Source of the DNA: Monomorium pharaonis
Taxonomy: Eukaryota; Arthropoda; Insecta; Hymenoptera; Formicidae
DNA length: 64,000 nt
Direction: 5' to 3'
Assembly: GCF_013373865.1 (NCBI RefSeq)
Contig: NC_050469.1
Coordinates: forward strand, 21,506,046 to 21,570,045
Part shown: positions 51,676 to 64,000 of the stretch, one piece after another
Layout of the letters: each line of letters starts with the position of its first letter
How positions within the stretch are numbered: the stretch's first letter is position 1
Position numbers and translations under genes: made by a program
Notes under the pieces: generated by a model
Database searches by the model: none
What the model was told of the DNA's origin: nothing
What the model saw: only the letters and a program-made list of their open reading frames with translations

Positions 51676-53503
51676 ATAAATACCGAGTTGGCTGGCTAAT
51701 GTACGGGCGCGCAGGTCCGCCGTCCGTTCCTTCCTTCATTCGGTTTGCCGGTTCGTTCATTCATGCCCGAGCCGCACGCTTTAACTGGTAGCTCACCTCG
51801 ACCGTCCCGAGAGGCTCCCTCCCTCCTCCTCTTCCTCCTCCTTCTCCTCCTTCATCTCCTTCTCTTCTCTCCTCTCCTCCTCGCTCAGATCAAATCTCTT
51901 TTCCGCCGCTTGGCCGTTCGACATCGTCCGCCACCACCGTCGTCGTCGCCGTCGTCGTTGTCGTCGTCGTAACGTTGACGTCACGCTAGATGAAGAAACG
52001 AGTCCGCACTTTCCGAGAATGACTGCAGTTCCTCGCGTGACCTTCTTTCAACGGCTGTCCGGATAGCAGGGTGGACTATCTTTCCGAGCACGGTGGCCTT
52101 CGCTGCTTATGTACGCCAGCACGAAGGGCGTATATGGGTTGCGATAGAGCGTTTCCGATATATCTCGCTTGAAAACTCGAGAATTTTTAATACTTCTCCC
52201 CGCGTATTTGTTAGTCTGGAAACTGTTCGATTAAAAATAATTGCCAATATCGCACGAATTTCGTGAAATAATCTCCGACTAAATTATAATATTAAAACAG
52301 ATTGACGGACATATGAATAGTTCATTTCATCGCGACGATGTAGATGTAACGCTAAATCCAGTTTTGGCCACCGGATATCGAAGTGAATGAACTACATTTA
52401 TACTATATTTATGGTGTTTTCTATTTCTGTAAATATATATTCGCGTGTAAAAAAAATCTATATAAGAAATATTATAAAAAGGAGATAACAAAGTATAGAA
52501 ATGCCGCGTTTATCTACGCTGATGTGGGATAGAAGTATACGAATGTCGAGATTTATTTGCATAGATAATACGCGACATACGAAATTTACATAAATTATTT
52601 CTAGAGCGACTCGTTTAATTATAGCATCTACGCAAGTAAACGTAATGAGGGCGACCCTTCGATCTGCATGATCGCGTGATAACGAGCGCGATCTCTTAAT
52701 GGCACCGACGTATAAACAAAGGTGAAACGACGGCCGAACGGTAAAAGTTTTTAGCGGCGCGGCAGAAACGCGGATGTCGCGGGGCACTTTTACAGCTTCT
52801 TCGTCGGCGGAATAATCGACGGTAAAAAGGCGCAGCGAGGTGTAATTATATGCTACAACGCAAACACGTTTCAGCAAAACTTTACCACGGTCGCGCGGCG
52901 GCACCTCGGGAGAGGATGTCGTGCGCGTGTGATTGATGAAAAACTCATCGCCCGCGGGCGCAAGGCTAAAAATTTCCTTCGCGCGGCTAGCAACTTCCGG
53001 CACGTCCGCCAGGAGAGGACCATTCATAAACTCGCCCCGTCAAACGGAGCCGAGACATTCACTCCTCGCTCAGCTCCCATTCCAGCGGCGACCGCTCGCG
53101 ATTCCGCGAGCTATATTTTACGTCGCTTCTCGTACGTATAACTGTACGGGCGCGATGTGACTGCGCCCCTTCCCATCTTCCTCCTTCCATGGACGTCTGT
53201 CTTTCGCTCTCGCAACCGGTTACGCCGCATTCGTTTCGATAGATTAACTGGGAAACGAATTGCCGAGAGAGAGAGATAGAGAGAGAGAGACACAATTTGG
53301 CAACAAGACACGGTATTCCATGACGAGCTTGGTTCTAAACTGGACCTCTAACAGATGTTCGTCTCATTGGCTCTAGATAGATTTCGATAAACGTTAAACG
53401 CGACTCAAACTATAATTAAATCACTTAAATTAGAAAGCGGCTCATCGCAGAAATCTTGAAAGTCCCACATTTGATTTCCAAGGAAGACACGTATCTGTAT
53501 GTA

Positions 53504-53649
53504 CAGGGTGTCTGCAAAATTTGTTTCCACGTCACCTATATTTCGGAAACGGAACGTGACTGAACGCGTATTTCGGAGTTTTTCATAATTTTAAACCGCT
53601 CCCGACGTACAGGAAATGAGAATGGACACCCTGACTTATAGACACCCTG
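53504..53649. mobile_element. Short inverted-repeat element (CAGGGTGTC ends, TA-flanked)
   Basis: TA|CAGGGTGTC at the left and GACACCCTG|TA at the right form a perfect terminal inverted repeat around 146 bp. A second GGACACCCTGAC copy lies just inside the right end. It resembles a MITE or mariner fragment. No coding capacity. Confidence 0.5.
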
Positions 53650-55013
53650 TAGCGAGAGAGCTTTATTTCAAACACCGAAACATTATTAAGAGTAGCAACA
53701 AAAGTAGCAATAGAATGCCTGTTACTGTTATAATTATATCGTTATGAAATTGTCGAATGTATTTTATAATTTCGAAAACTTAGAAATTTTGGAGGACGCC
53801 GAGATTCTTTCATCGACAAAAAATATACAATATTGTATAAAGCTATTCATTATAGAAGGAATGCATCTAATTCAATTTACTTTTTGCTAAGTCAAAGCTT
53901 TGCTTGACTTAGACATGATTAACAATAATAACATAATTATGACGCTCGGTGTTTGTTTGCATTATACATAAACGGCTGAACTTTAATGAATCATCAGCTT
54001 CGGTCGTTGGAAATGTGTATACGAGAGAGTGCAGCTGTTCAGTTGTGGCGCTAATTAATAATTACACGAGGCGCGTCGTCGAACCTCATTCACAAGTCCG
54101 GCGAAGGAGGCGAGATAAGTAGCATGGTCGCGCGCTAAGAAACCCGGAAGTCGTCGACGCGAGAAAATTATTATCGTCGATTAGCGTCGCGGAAATTGAT
54201 AAAGCGCGTTGCATCATCGCAGGCAGGAAGGGGGTTAGGGAACGATAGCCGGGGAAATAATAACAATACGCCGTTGTGGGAAGCGGTAGAAGAACGTGAC
54301 GGACAGCCGTGAGGCTCCTGCGCCGCCCCGGGTGCCGAGGAAGAAGGAAAAGGGGGAAGGGACCGACGGCGCGGTGATAGATAACGACGGTGAGGATAAG
54401 AGAGCGAGAAGGGAAGGTTCCGTGCGCCCGAAGGGGGCGAGTTAGCCCGAACGCGCAGCAGAACAGAGGGAGAGCGGGTGAGAAGGACGGAAAAGGATGA
54501 CCGCAGGAAGGAAGTTGGCCTGGCCCCGGTTGTACAGGTTGTTGTCTGGTAACACCTACGGTGATCAAAGAGAAGAAGAGGCAGGAGGTGGAGGAGGAGG
54601 AAGAGAGGAGCGCAACAGGACGAAAAGGAAGAAAGATGCACGAGGCGGAGGCCGAGGGAGAGAGGATGCAGGAACAAAAGGAAGGCGAATAGATAGCGAT
54701 AGAGAGCGCCGAGCAGAAGCCGGCCGCTGCTGGACGCGCTCGGCGCGGTATATACTTGCCGAAGGCTGAGCAGGTTTTTGCCACATTTTTTGCGGTGCTT
54801 ATTATAACTAGGAAGCTGATGTGCTCTCTCTCCCCGAAGCCCTACCTCGTAATCTCGGCGATCGGAGTGTGTTCGCCTGCGCGCAGGCAGGTATACACAC
54901 GTATATACGCGGCACGCGTGTGTGTGCGCGTGTGGAACGTTTATCGGAGCGTACGCTCACCGTTGGAAACGGCGAGATGTAGCCGAGAAACGGAGAGAAA
55001 GAGAAAAGGAGAA

Positions 55014-55044
55014 AGAGAGAGAGAGAGAGAGAGAGATAGAGAGA
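55014..55044. repeat. (GA)n microsatellite
   Basis: GAGA repeat with one ATA interruption, in a purine-rich block. Confidence 0.9.
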
Positions 55045-58000
55045 AGTGGGATGGAGAGCGTGAGAACGCGTAAACTTGTAAGGTACGAAGGAGCGTAAGG
55101 AAGAGAGATATATCGCCGTGCTCCTTTCCACGGTGTTGGAAAAGGTAGCGTTGGTGTTGGTGCTAGTGGTTGGAACTGGGTGCTCGTATACTTCAGAAAG
55201 ACACACGCGTCAACGTCATTTCCTTTACACGGCGAGTGTCTCTCTCTCTCTCTTTCTTTCTCTTCTGCCGCGTCGCCTCTTCTCTCATGTCCTTTTTCGC
55301 CTCGGACATATCCGAAGAGAAAATAATGCGCAAAGTTGGGACGCTCGCTCGCTTACCGGTAGTCGCGAATTCATTCGACGCTCGTTAAGTAAGGAGAACG
55401 AACAAGTAATTAAACGAACAGTGTTTAGCCTTCTGTTACGGAGCTGCGACTTTACGTAACGCACGACGGGGATTAGAAATAGTATTTATACAATAATGTG
55501 GACAAAAATGATCTGTTATACGTATACCTCTCTTTCGTCGTACAACACGTTGCTGCCGTGTTTTTTTTTTTGTAGATGTTAATAAATCCTTAGGTCTAGG
55601 AATTTTGTTGTAAAAGAAAAACACTTTTCGATTTTTTGCGAAAGAATTTTCAAGCCTTTGTCAAATATTCAGTTTTCCCTGATAGCATTAATTACGTACA
55701 ATACTTAAAAAGGGGATCTTCTATAAAGCGACCTCTAGCCGCTGTACATTCATTTCTCTAGACAATGCAAGACGAGAAAGATCATCTTAAACCGTTTCAT
55801 CGGTATTAATTAAATGGCAAACAGAAGGCTTTCGATATCACAAAACTCGCGGGATACTACCATAATACGTTACTTCCTCCCGCGTTTACGCAGGAAGACG
55901 TGAGCACGCACGACAGAGCGAGTCCTCACTTCACCTCGTAGCCCTCGCGTGCATGAAGGATTGCCGAGTAAGTAGGAGCGAGAGTTCTCTACCACCACCT
56001 TTATTCCCTTTCTCGCATCCCTGTCCTTTCTGACCAATCGAGTTCACCTGGGCCGCGTTACGGTCACTCGACTTCCGGTAACCCGGGCGGGCTATACGCG
56101 TACGACCACGTAACCGTGACTTCTCTCTCGTTAACGCTTCCGCTCCCCTTTTCTGGGTGATTTCGCGAGCTCGCACAACGCGATTGTCATCTTCCTCGCG
56201 TAACCCTCGGATACGATATTATTCTCGGGGGAAAAAAAAAAAAAAAACCGTTACATTCCGCGTCAATTGGAATGAGCGGAAAAATTATTTAAACATAAAG
56301 ATGAAGGTAAGATCGGAAAAATTATGTTTCTTAAATATTCTCTGCTTTAGATCGCTTTCGTTTTATTTCATCATTAGTCCGTGAGAAATGAGCAGTTGCG
56401 CTCATTAATCGTTCGTTTAATTAATCTGCAACGCAGTGCATTGCGCAAATTTTACGCAACGCCGGGACGCTGGACGATGGCTTTAGAAGTTGACAATATA
56501 TGACATACGATCGGGGCTGATATAAAATACGACAAATCTCGTTGCATAACTGCATCGAGAACGCATCGTGATTTGCCGTATTACTCGCGTCCGCGTTAAA
56601 TAATCACTGGCCACTTTCTCGCCAAACTTTGGCGTTTATTGTGCGACCCGACGCGGCGACCGACGGCCATTCGAAAGGATTGTCCCAACGACAGTTTTCT
56701 CTCGCAATACACGATTATTGCGGCACATCGGAACGCTCGGATCGTTGCCGCGTGAAAGTCCACCGGTTGCCGCGGCAGAAGAGAGGAGGAAGAGAGAAGA
56801 GGAGTGAGGAAAGAGTAGGAAGCAGAGAGGGAAGAGGCGACAATTTCCGGTCCCTCTCTTTCTCTCATTCCGAACACACATCAACTCGACACCTATTTTT
56901 ATCTTCGACATTGAACAATTGCGCCGACAAGAATCGAAAAATCTGCATTAAAAAAGGGTAACTTGTTGCCTACATTTATTAAAACGAATATTAATTAGTA
57001 TTAAATTTTTATAGTTAAAATGGCAATTTCATTTCTATGATATTACAATTTTAATTTTATTTGTGTATTATTTCACGAAAAAGTCGACTACAACACTTTC
57101 TTATTTATAAACTTTATAAATCATAATTCATGACAACGAAAAATTTACAATTCAACACATGCAGATTTAATTATGATTAAAAAAAATTCATTATTGCTAT
57201 ATTTATAGGTGCATATAAATATAGCAATAACGCAATAATTTATAATTTCTATCTCTATTACTTGATACTTAAGTAAAAATATCAAGAAATAGCAAATTAT
57301 GTAAGCTAAGAATATTAAATAGAAAAATTGTATTCAGCAACAAGATCTGCTGCAGATCGAATAGTCAATCTTAACTTTATTCATATATTTAAAACATTTA
57401 TTGGCCGGAAAATTAACTTACTATTATTGTGTCAAGAAATATTTATTTCAATAAAAATTGTTGATTAATTTATAGAAGAAATTAATTAATTGTATAAACC
57501 AATTGCATATTACTTTTTAAAATATCATCTTATTAATTAAAATATGTGACAATTTGACATCTATTTACATTATAATCTCTATACACACGCATTAATTTCC
57601 GAATACATATAAACACAATATCTAAAATAATACATTTGTTTGTTTATTGAGAGGTTAGAAACGTTATAAAGAAATGTCAGAAACGTTATAAAGAAAAAAT
57701 TCAAATATTTTATAATATGTTAATTAATAAATAATTATTAAAGTTAATTTTTGGTAAGAGTAAAGCGAGTAATTATTTGTCAAGTATGCTTATTTGTTTA
57801 CATATTGTAATTTAAGGTCCAAGTCAAGTATCCAAATAAAGAAATCCAAATTAGTATTCCAGCCAAGATTATTATCTACTAATATTGTTACAGGTATTAC
57901 AAGTCGATTTTGATTTCCAGATCGAAATCTATGTTCTTTTTCTTGTTTTTTTTTGCTGTAATTGCATAAATACATTAAATGAGAAAAAAAATCAGAAAAT

Positions 58001-58547
58001 ATATGTAATTGATGTTAGAATTACAAGATGTTTATGAGAACATGTATCAGCATTTTTAATAGTTGATACGGATTGTTGTATCATTCTGTCAGTATATTAT
58101 TACCTTTAGTTTTTTCTTGAAATCTTCATTCTTTTACATTATGATATATACGAAATATTAAATTATTCATTTCAAGTCAAGGTCCAAATCAAAGATTCCA
58201 AGTCAACATCGAAATCTGTTAATATTTCAAATATTATTACAAGCAACATGTTTACAGATTTTACAACGAATTTTTTGTTGCTCTCTAGCTATATAAATAC
58301 ATATAGAATAATAAAAAATAAAAAATGCAATATATTTTAGTAGTATTCTGTAACGTACGTATATTCTGCATTGTATACACTTTTCCATGTCAATTGTTGC
58401 GACATCCAGGAATTTATAATTTCTTTTTATATCCCAGCGATTACGCGGTAATGGTATCGTGTCAGATGTATCCATGCATAGTGTGTTTTATATTATATTT
58501 ACTAAATAAATCGTCATTTTTGTGGTATTATTTTATATATCAATTTA

Positions 58548-58736
58548 TTAAACCCATGTACCTCCACCCCGACCCTGAGCGGAAGCGATGGAATGAGAGG
58601 TTAATAAATGTTGTCTTAAAATTTGTATTGACGAACAAGAAAATTTTGCGAAACATAATTTGCATTGCAATGCAATTATTACATTGGCACTATTATAACA
58701 AGGTATAAAATAACTTCGTACCACGTAATCGTTCAT
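58548..58736 (-). pseudogene. possible decayed C2H2/BED-like zinc-finger fragment
   Basis: The minus-strand frame ends …LQCKLCFAKF, then SCSSIQILRQHLLTSH and a short Gly-rich tail to TAA. It has Cys-x2-Cys, 14 residues, then His-x4-His, with Leu before the first His. That spacing resembles BED or degenerate C2H2 fingers found in transposases. The fragment is only 62 codons, uses a non-ATG or uncertain start and sits in AT-rich DNA. A second isolated CKICKH motif occurs at about 58240-58255 on the same strand. It may be chance. Confidence 0.2.
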
Positions 58737-61700
58737 TATATCCGCACAGTGTCACGGTACGTCTATTACTAAGTACCAACTATGCTAAGGAAAATATTCA
58801 CAGAGAAACCGTTTAGAGAGAAGGTCAAATATAAACATGTGACACTCTTTACTAAAATGTAAATATCATTTTGTTTTCAATCTTGCTAACAATTATAGAT
58901 GATTTATCTATAAAAGAGATAATATTATAGCTCAATACAAATATGTATGTTTTCTTGAAAATTTTTCGATTCCTTAATTAAGAAAACTGAAAAAGTCATT
59001 CTTAATTTTCAATTGTTTTGTTTAATTTTTCAAATATTCCATTTCTCTAGTACGTTTCTCGAATCTTAATGCCGCTATTAACACGTGATACATAATAAAA
59101 CGATTGCCCGCAAATGAGATATGACGAAGGCGGTCTAACCCCGAGCGAGAGACACGTAGTTGGCAAGCAGATACGCTCGCGTATGCGTAACGTATGGAAG
59201 CAGATTACCCTCGAAACAAGTTCTCGGTTTAACTCCCACGCATGTAATTACCTTGAAGCAGGTGCGGCATAAGAAGCACTCGGATAACGATAAGTATACG
59301 CTAGAACTCGATTTACGGCTTACTATGCGCTGCGTGTCGACGATCCCCACGCGGATTGTCGGGAAAACATTATTTCTATTTTATTACCGTTTATATCGAT
59401 GCCTCTTACACAAGTTGTATTTTTACACGATGTTGTTAACCTCGGCTGGGGTAGGTCAAGATTTACTCGTTAAAACATTTCTCTTCGATTACGACTGCGA
59501 AAAGTGGAAGTGCACATTATTGTTATCAGTTTACGCGGCGTTGCATCACAAAGTTACGATGATAAGTCCGATTATTCCATACTTACGTAATATTTCGCGT
59601 GTCAGCTTATCGAACATTTTAGACACATGATTCGGCGCAATTAGACATTTAGGACAAACAGCCGAGACGTTCGCGAGTAATTATACACACGAAAGTGAAG
59701 AACAGTGACAGGTGATGCAAATGCCACGTCCAATTAACCTAGTCTATCGATTAATTACGATCTATTCAGGTTGACAAATTGGCGTGATTGATCGACTTTA
59801 TCGGCACTATTTGACACGCGTTATTAATGAGTTTTCTTTTGCGTTTACGTCGTACATTAGTTTACCAAAGATTTGTTATCGCTTCTATCGGAACGTCTTT
59901 CCACGAGAAACAATGCATGCTTTTAATATGTTTATCGACTGGCATCGTCTGCTGAATTTCCGGAAATCGTTGCAGAGACTCTCGGCTGTAATCGATCAAT
60001 TCATGTTATGAAATAGCGTTTGATTATAATCGTTAGCGCATATTAGAAAGTTATTAAAAAGAACGAAATATCGTTAATTATTCCATCTATTTCTCGATTT
60101 TGTATCACTATTTAATTTTAGAAATAAGATTTCGAATTTATGATATATAAATTGTCAAATTTTTTTCTTAATATAAAACTTTACTTTGTCAATGTTAATC
60201 ATATTGTATAAATTCAATAAAAAACTAAGTTGCAGCTAGGTAATTAGTAAAATTAATAATACATGATTGTTTTGAATTTTAATATGTTGAAGCGGTCGAG
60301 GGATTGAGAGAAAATGGAGACAAAAGCGTGAAGGCGAAAAAATTGCCTTATGTAGCAAAGGTAGTGAGACATGACCGGAAGTTGTCCATCAAGAGCTTCT
60401 TTTATTCAAAAATATTCTTATCATTCTTTAAGAGTGACTCCTTTTTCCTTTTCATACGAAGTCATTCAGAATCTTTTAATTCTGTCTTTCGCATATATGA
60501 TACGATTTCTGTTAAAATAGAGAAGAAAATTCAAAAATGTTCTCATTTTTGGTTGATAAATATTTAAAATTTATATTAATCAATCAAATAATCAATTAAA
60601 TAATATATTTATTTTATATTTAGCTACATGTTAATGACAAAATAGATTTATTTATTATGCAAATATATATCGTTAATTTATTACATAAATAACAAACAAC
60701 AAAATGATATTGATACATACATTGTTTAATAGATATGTATGTTAATAAAATTAATTGAAATTAAACAGAAAGATAAACTTTACGTGTTTCATTATTTCTA
60801 TCAAAATCTTCAAAAGTAACATAAACTGCAGACTAAATGAATGATCTGAATGTATCCTCCCATTGATAAAATATCAACTACATGATATGCATTACGTGCG
60901 CCACGTGACAACGGAAATAATATCAACCAAAAAAAAAAAAACCCGTTGTCCGAACAAGCGAGAGAAGATAAGTCGTTGTTGAGGTCTATCTATGGATGAA
61001 GCGAGCTCGGAAACGGCGAAGTGACGCGGAACCCATCGAACGGAAAGGGACGTCGGGGAGGGGGGGGGGGGGTGAGAAGGAGGGAAAGAGAGAAAAAGAG
61101 AGAGGAAAAGAGACGGGGATAGTAATGAATGACTGCAAAAGAAGCAGGTAGAAGCGAGTGCGAGCGACTGAGCGAGAGAGGCGGCGATGGCCGGCGTAGT
61201 GAGAGGGAACTAGTGAATGAAGATAAGCGCGATAAGGACGGGGAGAGAGAGGACTACGAGAGAGGGAGAGAGAGAGAGAGAAGAGGAGCGAAAGAGAAGG
61301 AGCGGTAGAGAATGAGAGAGAAAGAGAGAGAGAGAGGCCGAAGAGGTCGAAGCTGTAGCAGTAGCGCGCACGTACATAGGATACGGTTAGAGCCCCGGCT
61401 GGGAGGAGAATACGGGAGAAGTTATTTTGGTACGTGTATCGAAATCAGAATGCAACAACGTACACTCGTTCACCGGCGCGTCGTAGCTTCGCGGCTTTAC
61501 GAATGATGGTCTAACAAAACGTTTGAAACTTGCCACGCTTCGAACGCTCCACAGTCCCTAGGAGCATTGGGCACTATACAGCTTTTTTAAAAACCCGAAA
61601 TTCAAATATTTTTTTTATAAAAGGAACAACTAGTGACGCTACCAGCTCTCTCAAAGATTTTGAAATGTTTCTTTAGAGCTTTGAAAAATAACATTTGTAG

Positions 61701-62129
61701 GGCTATTGTCGAAATTCTACGATAATTGAGTTGTTCGTAAATTCGCGAGAGAGCACTTTCGCATCTTGCGCAAGAGATCTAATATTAATAATAATATTAA
61801 TAACTAGGATTAACAAAAAATTATACGGTAATATTGGAATAAATATGCACGCAACACACCAGAATTACATGACTGGAGAATTGGATCACGCCATCGGGGA
61901 ATAATTTTCTACGAGAACGTATATAGGAAAGTCGCGAGTTCCCATTATGTAATGTCCTCAAGTAACACGGCATTAAAGGAATAATCCAATAAGAATAGAT
62001 ACGCGATGCGAGGAAGTTCCGAGAAGCGGACTGCCAGGGGTATTCTCGTATTTCCGCGCGCGCCTGAGCGAAGATGCCAATGTACGCTCGGCACAAAATC
62101 GCAAAGTCATTTCTTAAGGGCCGCCTAAG

Positions 62130-62145
62130 CCCCCCCCCCCCCCCC
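62130..62145. repeat. C16 homopolymer run
   Basis: Sixteen consecutive C, followed by GCCGCCG. Confidence 0.9.
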
Positions 62146-64000
62146 GCCGCCGATATACCGCGGGGCCGCCGCGTTGCACAAGCGGGGCCCCGTGCGTTCC
62201 ATCCGTATTATGCAAACGTGACAATTACCCGCCCGGGTTGCCGGGGAACACAAAGAAAGCATGGCGCGCGAAACCCCGTGCGAGATTAAATCGTAGCTGG
62301 GAGCTAATAAAGTCGCGATGCATTCTCTCGGTCTGCGCGCTTTCGAAATCCGTTGCGCGACGTTATGGATCGAAATCAACGTGTACCGCGTGTAAGATTC
62401 CCGTGTTATGCCCGGCTGGCTGTTTTCGTCTTTGAATTTTCGAGTTATCGAGGCCAGTGTGCGACTACGGTTCGCGCGCGGACTATTACGAAGCTCGACG
62501 TTACTACACGGTCTCGCACCTGAGACCGAGCAAACGCGTACTCCCCCCCCCCACTTCCCCTCCCCTCCCGCCTTCGTGTCTCGTGTCTTAACAGATCGCT
62601 TCCGCTGACTGCGAAGTTTTGCGTATCCCGGTCGTGGCGGAAGAATTATTCAATGGCGTACCGGTTAGCCGCGGTTTCAATAGATCGCTCTGTATATATG
62701 GACACAGCAGGAACACAAATGAGAAATCGTTTGATTGTATACAGCTTCGAATTTCTCTCTCTTTTTCTCTCTCTCTCTCTCTCTCTCCTCGATAGATTCT
62801 TACGAGATCACGTCCACAAATGCCGATCTCACAGTCGCCAAAGTGCGTTTCTGCTTTCAATCAACTGCCTCAGTTTTATAAAATCAATTAACAGGGGAAA
62901 GTCATTAATACTGGCATACTAACATTGTTTTTAAACGATATATTTCTTAAACGAAAAATAAAGCTTTAAAAACATAAATGTGAACTAGAAAGTGTCTTCT
63001 ATCAGATAGTATAATTGTTTTTATAACACTGCTTTATGCATATTTTAAAATAAAAGCAATTTATAGACTGAAAAAATAAATATTTTATTGGAAATAAAAT
63101 TGTGTTACGGAAAAAATGGTTACATATCCATAATATTCTCTTTAAAGAAAAAATATAAACAAAATAGGTTCAAGAAAGTACAAATATATAAAATGATTTA
63201 ATATTATGAATAATGTATTCACTATTATTTAAATTATGCAACCTTAAAAAAAGTACCGTCATGCAAATTTTATTCTTATTTTTAAAGAATTTGTTTTTAG
63301 CAGATTCTTTAAAGAAAAAAAAGCCGTAAATATATAAATGGCATTTTATTAATTAAATTTTTATTTCTTTACTTACCAAAGGAAATTGTGATTCTATAAG
63401 TGAGATACAGTGCAATATTTAATTTCCGAGAAATAACAGGGTGTTGCTTCGCAGAGTCTACACCAGTATTGACTTTCCTCTATTAATCTCTGCCAGACTT
63501 TTAAGTCGACGAAATTCTGGCACCGTTCCGCCCATCTCAATTACATCTGTTATAACGGAAAACCGTCTCTCTGTCGTCGATGAAACTTTCAAAGTTTCTT
63601 TCTCGGTCGCACCCTCCCGCGATTGTTCTCTTTGCCGTTCGCATTCTCCGTAAACACCGCGAAACCTCAACGGCGGCGCGAGCTCTTCTTTGGCCTAGCC
63701 GCCTAGAGAATATACCGCGCGTATGTGTACCTATACTTTGAAAGTGTACCGACTCTTCCTCCCTCCTCGCTCCGCTCTATCGTAGCGCGCGCGAGAGATG
63801 CCTTTGTTCTCGCCTTTCGGTCTACGAAAAAAAAAGAGGAAAAAAAACATCGCTGTGCGAATCTGACGCGTATGCGTCACATGAGAGTCGGATAGGATAG
63901 ATGGTACTGAAGGACTCCTCTTCGAGGAAAGAAGAAGAGAAACAGGCGGCGAGGAAAGGTACGATTACACGAGTGATGAGGGGGGTGAGGACGGGGGTCG

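Larger units (their letters stand above)
48790..52000 (-). promoter_or_regulatory. GC/CpG-rich candidate 5' leader and promoter region of the P2-type transcript
   Basis: Directly upstream, in minus-strand sense, of the P2-type start exon. GC-rich with strong CpG content, a G16 run (49573-49588), (ACGC)n at 49822-49857, (CT)n at about 51489-51506 and 51535-51548, (CGA)n at 51631-51675 and (TCC)n at 51815-51870. Long low-complexity frames occur on both strands (for example 49292-49933), none with a domain. The promoter function is inferred from position and composition only. Confidence 0.4.
52001..64000. other. upstream/intergenic DNA without a supportable gene
   Basis: 52-56.9 kb is mixed to GC-rich with purine-rich blocks and a short inverted-repeat element at 53504-53649. 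57-60.9 kb is AT-rich with a possible zinc-finger fragment at 58548-58736. 61-62.8 kb is GC/purine-rich with poly-G and poly-C runs, again promoter-like. 62.9-63.4 kb is AT-rich, and 63.4-64 kb is CpG-rich. The longest frames (54086-54784 minus, 52458-53027 minus, 59160-59630 plus) carry no domain I recognise. Confidence 0.45.

Noticed and set aside
52458..53027. 189-codon minus-strand frame
   Set aside because: No recognisable domain or splice context. It moves from CpG-rich to AT-rich composition along its length, like chance open DNA.
54086..54784. 232-codon minus-strand frame, Ser/Pro/Leu-rich
   Set aside because: It comes from a purine-rich block (GGA/GAA) on the plus strand. Low complexity, with competing frames on both strands.
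57790..58310. Loose similarity between 57.8-57.97 kb and 58.16-58.31 kb (AAGGTCCAAxTCA segments)
   Set aside because: Matches are short and AT-rich. I could not establish a continuous repeat by eye.
59160..59630. 156-codon plus-strand frame
   Set aside because: No domain recognised. No splice or neighbour support.

Overview
The window looks like nuclear DNA of an insect, most likely a hymenopteran (ant, bee or wasp). The evidence is long AT-rich introns, abundant CpG, very many (CT)n, (GTGC)n and (CGA)n microsatellites, short TA-flanked inverted-repeat elements, and coding exons of an ETS-family gene orthologous to Drosophila pointed (vertebrate Ets1/Ets2). The species is inferred, not shown. 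Most open frames here are low-complexity or shadow frames.

Gene content. One gene is clearly recognisable, on the minus strand, entering at about 48.8 kb and running off the left edge. Four exons form the MAPK-responsive (PntP2/Ets1-like) amino-terminal half: a start exon (48789-48684), an exon with a PPLTPGT phosphoacceptor site (28365-28249), the Pointed/SAM domain exon (24519-24316) and a Ser/Pro/Gln-rich linker exon (19645-19382). All junctions have GT/AG boundaries and the same phase (1), giving 230 codons plus one base. A fifth exon near 8.4-7.9 kb also ends in phase 1. It is probably the start exon of a shorter PntP1-like isoform joined to the same downstream exons. The ETS DNA-binding domain is not in the window and should lie beyond base 1. 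The two starts would give a SAM-containing, kinase-responsive factor and a form without SAM from one gene.

The outstanding non-genic object lies in the 20 kb first intron. It is a 9,975 bp element (34736-44710) flanked by a perfect 8 bp target-site duplication, TCGCCTTT. Its two arms are inverted arrays of a ~143 bp tandem repeat (about 18 copies left, about 33 right) capped by a non-repeated inverted tip. Its centre holds a second ~880 bp imperfect palindrome with a GC-rich core. No transposase frame was seen. The right array carries a higher-order duplication of 12 units (~1.71 kb).

Other layout. 1-7.9 kb is intron with a TA-flanked MITE. 8.4-9.9 kb is a CpG-rich candidate P1 promoter containing a 22 bp E-box palindrome. 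10-19.4 kb is intron with GTGC/CA microsatellites. A second MITE is at 19.9 kb. A candidate solo LTR lies at 47.5-48.3 kb. 48.8-52 kb is GC-rich, probably the P2 5' leader and promoter. 52-64 kb is upstream or intergenic DNA in which no gene could be supported, apart from a possible decayed zinc-finger fragment near 58.6 kb.
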